Shown: piece by piece, positions 61,405-64,000 of the stretch | Layout of the letters: each line of letters starts with the position of its first letter | Numbering within the stretch: the stretch's first letter is position 1 | The notes under the pieces: model-generated | Databases searched by the model: none | What the model was told of the DNA's origin: nothing | What the model saw: the letters and a program-made list of their open reading frames with translations, nothing else | Source: Candidatus Villigracilis propinquus | GTDB lineage: Bacteria > Chloroflexota > Anaerolineae > Anaerolineales > Villigracilaceae | Direction of reading: 5' to 3' | NCBI GenBank assembly: GCA_016714565.1 | Contig: JADKDM010000007.1 | Span: 124,001-188,000 of the forward strand | DNA length: 64,000 bases | Made by a program: the position numbers and the translations under genes

Positions 61405-62319
61405 ATGCGTAATTCATTACTTCTTTGCGTTTTGCTGCTAACCGCTTGCGCCTCCGAAACCAAACAACCCCTTGACGTTTCACTTCAGCCCTACCTTACC
61501 AGCACGCCCGCAACCACCTCCACGCCGAATGTGCTGGTGGTTGTGGAAACTCCCCTGCCAAGCGCAACACCTTTTGTTTATATCGTTGAAGCAGGAGATA
61601 CGCTCGGCCAGATCGCCGAGAAATTCAAAATTTCGCAAGATGCTCTCATGGCGGCGAATCCGGACGTCAGCCCGAACAGCATGTCCATCGGACTGACTCT
61701 CATCATCCCGGACCCTTCCGCCGCTTTGGCAGGCGCTTCGACGCCTACGCCCGTGCCTGCTCCCGTTACTCAAACAGGGTGCCACCCAACAGCAGACGGC
61801 GGCTTGTGGTGTTTCGCGTTGATCCAAAACGATTCACCTGAGCCGCTGGAAAATGTCTCTGCGCAAATTACATTGCTGGATGAAAATAATAATGCGGCAG
61901 CGAGTCAAACCGCATTCACGCCCTTGGACATTGTCCCACCGAATTCAGCATTGCCTGTGTATGTGTTCTTTGCGGATGTCCCGTCCAATTTGAATGTGCA
62001 GGTTCAATTGCTAAGCGCAGTACAAGGCAGCAACGTTCGTTATCTTCCCGTCACATTGAATAACACGGTTACACAAATTGATTGGGACGGGAGTTCTGCC
62101 CAGCTCAGTGGGCAGATTCATTTGCCTACTGAATCACAAGCCGCAACCACAGTATGGGTCGCGGCAGTGGCGTATGATAGAGATGGTCAGGTGGTTGGAG
62201 TGCGGCGCTGGGAGGGCGGAGCGATCCAGCCGGGGGGGAGTATCTCTTTCAGTTTTTTAGTGGCAAGCGTCGGCGGGGATATTGAGGCGGTGGATTTTGT
62301 CGCGCAGGCCAATCCATGA
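61405..62319 (+). CDS. LysM-domain lipoprotein
   Basis: 304 aa. Lipobox in LLLCVLLLTACASETKQ (Cys about 15). One LysM domain at about residues 52-96: YIVEAGDTLGQIAEKFKISQ with ANPDVSPNSMSIGLTLIIP, expected to bind peptidoglycan or a surface glycan. The C-terminal ~190 residues look like beta-sandwich repeats (FxxAL-type). The start at 61405 has no ribosome site, consistent with a leaderless message. Confidence 0.85.
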   Translation: MRNSLLLCVLLLTACASETKQPLDVSLQPYLTSTPATTSTPNVLVVVETPLPSATPFVYIVEAGDTLGQIAEKFKISQDALMAANPDVSPNSMSIGLTLIIPDPSAALAGASTPTPVPAPVTQTGCHPTADGGLWCFALIQNDSPEPLENVSAQITLLDENNNAAASQTAFTPLDIVPPNSALPVYVFFADVPSNLNVQVQLLSAVQGSNVRYLPVTLNNTVTQIDWDGSSAQLSGQIHLPTESQAATTVWVAAVAYDRDGQVVGVRRWEGGAIQPGGSISFSFLVASVGGDIEAVDFVAQANP

Positions 62320-62324
62320 ATGGA

Positions 62325-62636
62325 TCAAAGTCCATGTTCTTCTTTGATCTTTTCAATATCCTTATCTTTGCGCCCCGGCATACGGACAAAAACGCCCAAA
62401 ACAAAAACGCCGATAAGCAGGGAAAATGCAAGGCAAAAGCATAGCAGAGAAAGGGTCAGGCTGAGCGGAGGGCCGCTTGGGGCGGTTTCTTCCACAGAGG
62501 GCGCGGGGGTTGTCTGTGGGACTGCGTTTGAATCAGGGACATCCGCAAAAGCAACGGCGGGTTGGGCAAATGTAAGGGTGGATAATATGGAGATCAACAG
62601 CAAAGTAAGAGGGATTATTTTTTTATATATCAGCAT
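62325..62636 (-). CDS. small membrane protein with signal peptide
   Basis: 103 aa. An N-terminal signal (IIPLTLLLISILSTLTFAQP), a Pro/Thr-rich spacer, one transmembrane helix (LSLTLSLLCFCLAFSLLIGV) and a charged C-terminal tail (RMPGRKDKDIEKIKEEHGL). No family recognised. It converges with the LysM gene with only 5 nt between. Confidence 0.6.
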   Translation of the reverse strand: MLIYKKIIPLTLLLISILSTLTFAQPAVAFADVPDSNAVPQTTPAPSVEETAPSGPPLSLTLSLLCFCLAFSLLIGVFVLGVFVRMPGRKDKDIEKIKEEHGL

Positions 62637-62691
62637 TTGGAAGCCTCATTCGCTGGCAACTATATCATCAAACAACTCCTTGTTTCCAGGG

Positions 62692-62728
62692 GCTCGACAA
62701 CCATGTCTCGACAGGCTCGACAACCATC
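62692..62728. repeat. 14-nt direct repeat GGCTCGACAACCAT
   Basis: Copies at 62692-62705 and 62715-62728, 23 nt apart, with TGTCTCGACA between. It lies in the spacer upstream of ccmE. Confidence 0.7.
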
Positions 62729-62882
62729 ACGGATAAATAGGATAAAGTCAGGAAGTTTTTGTGACATCCATCCACCCTGAAAACTAAGGGGGAATTAATG
62801 TCCACATGTAAAATGGATATTGTTTGTAATATTTCGCACTTTGTACCCCATAGTACTGTTGACACCTATTTTTGGAGGAAGC

Positions 62883-63365
62883 ATGAAGATCAATAAATTC
62901 TTTCTTGGTGGAGCTTTCATTTTGGCCGCAGTGGTCTATTTGATCGCCTCATCAACACAAGCCAGCGCCGAATATTTTATGACCGTTGATGAACTTAAAG
63001 CAGATGGCTCTGCGGCGATCGGCAAAAGCCTGCGCCTTTCCGGGGCAGTGATGGGCGATACGATCCAATATGATGCGGAAACGTTGACCCTTACTTTTGA
63101 AGTGGCGCATGTCTCCGGCGATAATGCGGAGATCGAATCTCAGGGCGGTTTAGCTGAGGTGCTTTATCAGGCTGTGAATGACCCCACCCGTCAAAAGGTG
63201 TCTGTTGTGTATGTTGGCCCCAAGCCGGATCTGCTGCGCGGTGAGGCCCAAGCCATTATGACCGGCAAACTCGGCGAGGATGGTGTGTTCTATGCCGATG
63301 AACTTTTGCTCAAGTGTCCTACCCGCTACGAAGAAGCGGTTCCGGAACAGGCCGCAACGAATTAA
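62883..63365 (+). CDS. ccmE: cytochrome c maturation heme chaperone CcmE (CXXXY type)
   Basis: Carries heme to the c-cytochrome assembly complex. It has 160 aa. An N-terminal membrane anchor (FLGGAFILAAVVYLIAS) is followed by the OB-fold domain (SLRLSGAVMGDTIQYDAETL; KVSVVYVGPKPDLLRGEAQA). The heme site reads LLLKCPTRYEE: a CxxxY motif replaces the HxxxY histidine of classical CcmE, as in the CcmE* variant known from archaea and some anaerobes. ATG at 62883, preceded by TTTGGAGGAAGC. Confidence 0.88.
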   Translation: MKINKFFLGGAFILAAVVYLIASSTQASAEYFMTVDELKADGSAAIGKSLRLSGAVMGDTIQYDAETLTLTFEVAHVSGDNAEIESQGGLAEVLYQAVNDPTRQKVSVVYVGPKPDLLRGEAQAIMTGKLGEDGVFYADELLLKCPTRYEEAVPEQAATN

Positions 63366-63367
63366 TA

Positions 63368-63405
63368 AAACAACCTGATAGGGTAACGCCTGTCAGGTTT
63401 TATTT
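63368..63405 (+). terminator. weak hairpin with T-run after ccmE
   Basis: AACCTGA and TCAGGTT pair, followed by TTTATTT. It may reduce readthrough into ccmF. Confidence 0.5.
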
Positions 63406-63417
63406 CCAACCCAAAGA

Positions 63418-63476
63418 TCCTAAAGGTTTTCGCAAAACTGATATGTCATTTGTGTAGATGAAAAACCTTTAGGGTC
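63418..63476. repeat. CCTAAAGGTTTT inverted repeat
   Basis: CCTAAAGGTTTT and AAAACCTTTAGG arms flank 32 nt in the ccmE-ccmF spacer. Confidence 0.65.
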
Positions 63477-63496
63477 TACTTAACGAGGAAATCCCT

Positions 63497-64000
63497 ATGC
63501 TTGCTGAATTTGGATTTGGCGTTTTATTGGTAAGTTTAATCGTCGCAATTTATAGTGGTATTGCGGCAGTCAACGGCGCATTGAATAAATCCGCCTCTCT
63601 GGTGGAAAGTGCGCGGCGCGCCATGCTGCTCACCTTTCCACTGATCTCGATCGCCGCCGGCACTTTGATCTATCTGCTGGTGAACGATCATTATGAAGTG
63701 GCTTTTGTGTACGAAGTGACCAGCCGCAGTATGCCCACCTACCTGAAGGTCACGGCCTGGTGGGGTGGACAAGCTGGTTCCCTCGTTTTCTGGTCGTGGC
63801 TGCTGGCGGTGTTCACCTCTGCTGTCACCCTGCGCAAATGGGATCGTGACATTGAGTTCCTGCCTTGGGTGATCGTGATCTCATCCATCACGTTAACCTT
63901 TTTCCTCGGCATGACGGCCATCTTTGAAAATCCATTCACCCGTTTCTGGCTTGTTAATGGAAACGTGGAGCCAAGCATGTTCGGCACCGCCACTGCGACA
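63497..64000 (+). CDS. ccmF: heme lyase CcmF (N-terminal part, cut by window end)
   Basis: Open from the ATG at 63497 to the edge of the window (168 codons). Membrane segments alternate with short loops. TAWWGGQAGSLVFWSWLLAV is the WWD-family heme-handling signature of CcmF, and FVYEVTSRSMPTYLKV is the usual segment before it. It follows ccmE, as in cytochrome c maturation (system I) operons. Confidence 0.9.
   Translation, partial: MLAEFGFGVLLVSLIVAIYSGIAAVNGALNKSASLVESARRAMLLTFPLISIAAGTLIYLLVNDHYEVAFVYEVTSRSMPTYLKVTAWWGGQAGSLVFWSWLLAVFTSAVTLRKWDRDIEFLPWVIVISSITLTFFLGMTAIFENPFTRFWLVNGNVEPSMFGTATAT

Overview
The window looks like a chromosomal segment of a Chloroflexota bacterium, most likely class Anaerolineae. 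This is inferred from gene content (LysW-type amino-acid cluster, acetyl-CoA-type MetA, bacterial inositol-phosphate synthase, CXXXY-type CcmE, many small soluble folds) and from spacers packed with short palindromes. I ran no search, so the placement is tentative. I see no rRNA, tRNA, CRISPR array, transposase or phage gene.

Region 1 (1-12 kb, minus strand) is a branched-chain amino-acid operon: ilvD-ilvB-ilvN-ilvC-leuA-(47-aa ORF)-leuC-(methyltransferase)-leuD-cimA. leuB is not in the window. The operon is preceded by a clear promoter, a 34-aa leader peptide with an IIVVVLAVLII run, and a terminator/antiterminator pair: a textbook attenuator. Region 2 (12-20 kb, minus) is argG-argH-lysW-lysX-argC-argB-argD-lysK, the amino-group-carrier-protein route, probably to ornithine/arginine. 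It has its own promoter, Arg-rich leader and terminator. lysK is interrupted by a 33-nt perfect palindrome. Region 3 (20.4-27.5 kb, plus) covers the aspartate family and sulfur assimilation: a Thr-rich leader and attenuator, aspartokinase, asd, a SAM-I riboswitch, metY, a four-helix-bundle gene, metA and a second metY.

Region 4 (27.5-46.3 kb) is a collection of small soluble proteins (GNAT, YcaQ-like glycosylase, DinB/ClbS-like, FEN-type exonuclease, HEAT, MoaD-like with BNR protein, four DUF1801, three DHFR-fold reductases plus a remnant, VOC, DUF1697, AlkD, AHSA1/ArsR), with an MFS carrier, a flavoprotein and a short UvrA. Region 5 (46.6-51.4 kb) holds a very large TIR-CHAT-STAND-TPR protein, the best candidate for an unusual signalling or defence system. 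It is split by three apparent single-base deletions.

Region 6 (51.4-64 kb) has pheA, an aspC-like aminotransferase (one frameshift), an orphan GAF histidine kinase, inositol-phosphate synthase, two NodB-fold lipoproteins (one apparently dead), a HIT protein, a tandem ThyX-like protein, an aldo/keto reductase, a LysM lipoprotein and the start of a cytochrome c maturation cluster (ccmE, ccmF).

Two themes stand out. First, three biosynthetic operons carry ribosome-sensing leader peptides and a fourth has a SAM riboswitch, so control is largely by premature termination. Second, nearly every spacer inside the operons contains a short palindromic repeat from one of at least ten sequence families, and some genes use repeat sequence for their first or last codons. 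Six single-base frameshifts at short homopolymers in three genes suggest uncorrected long-read errors, so those genes may be intact in the organism.
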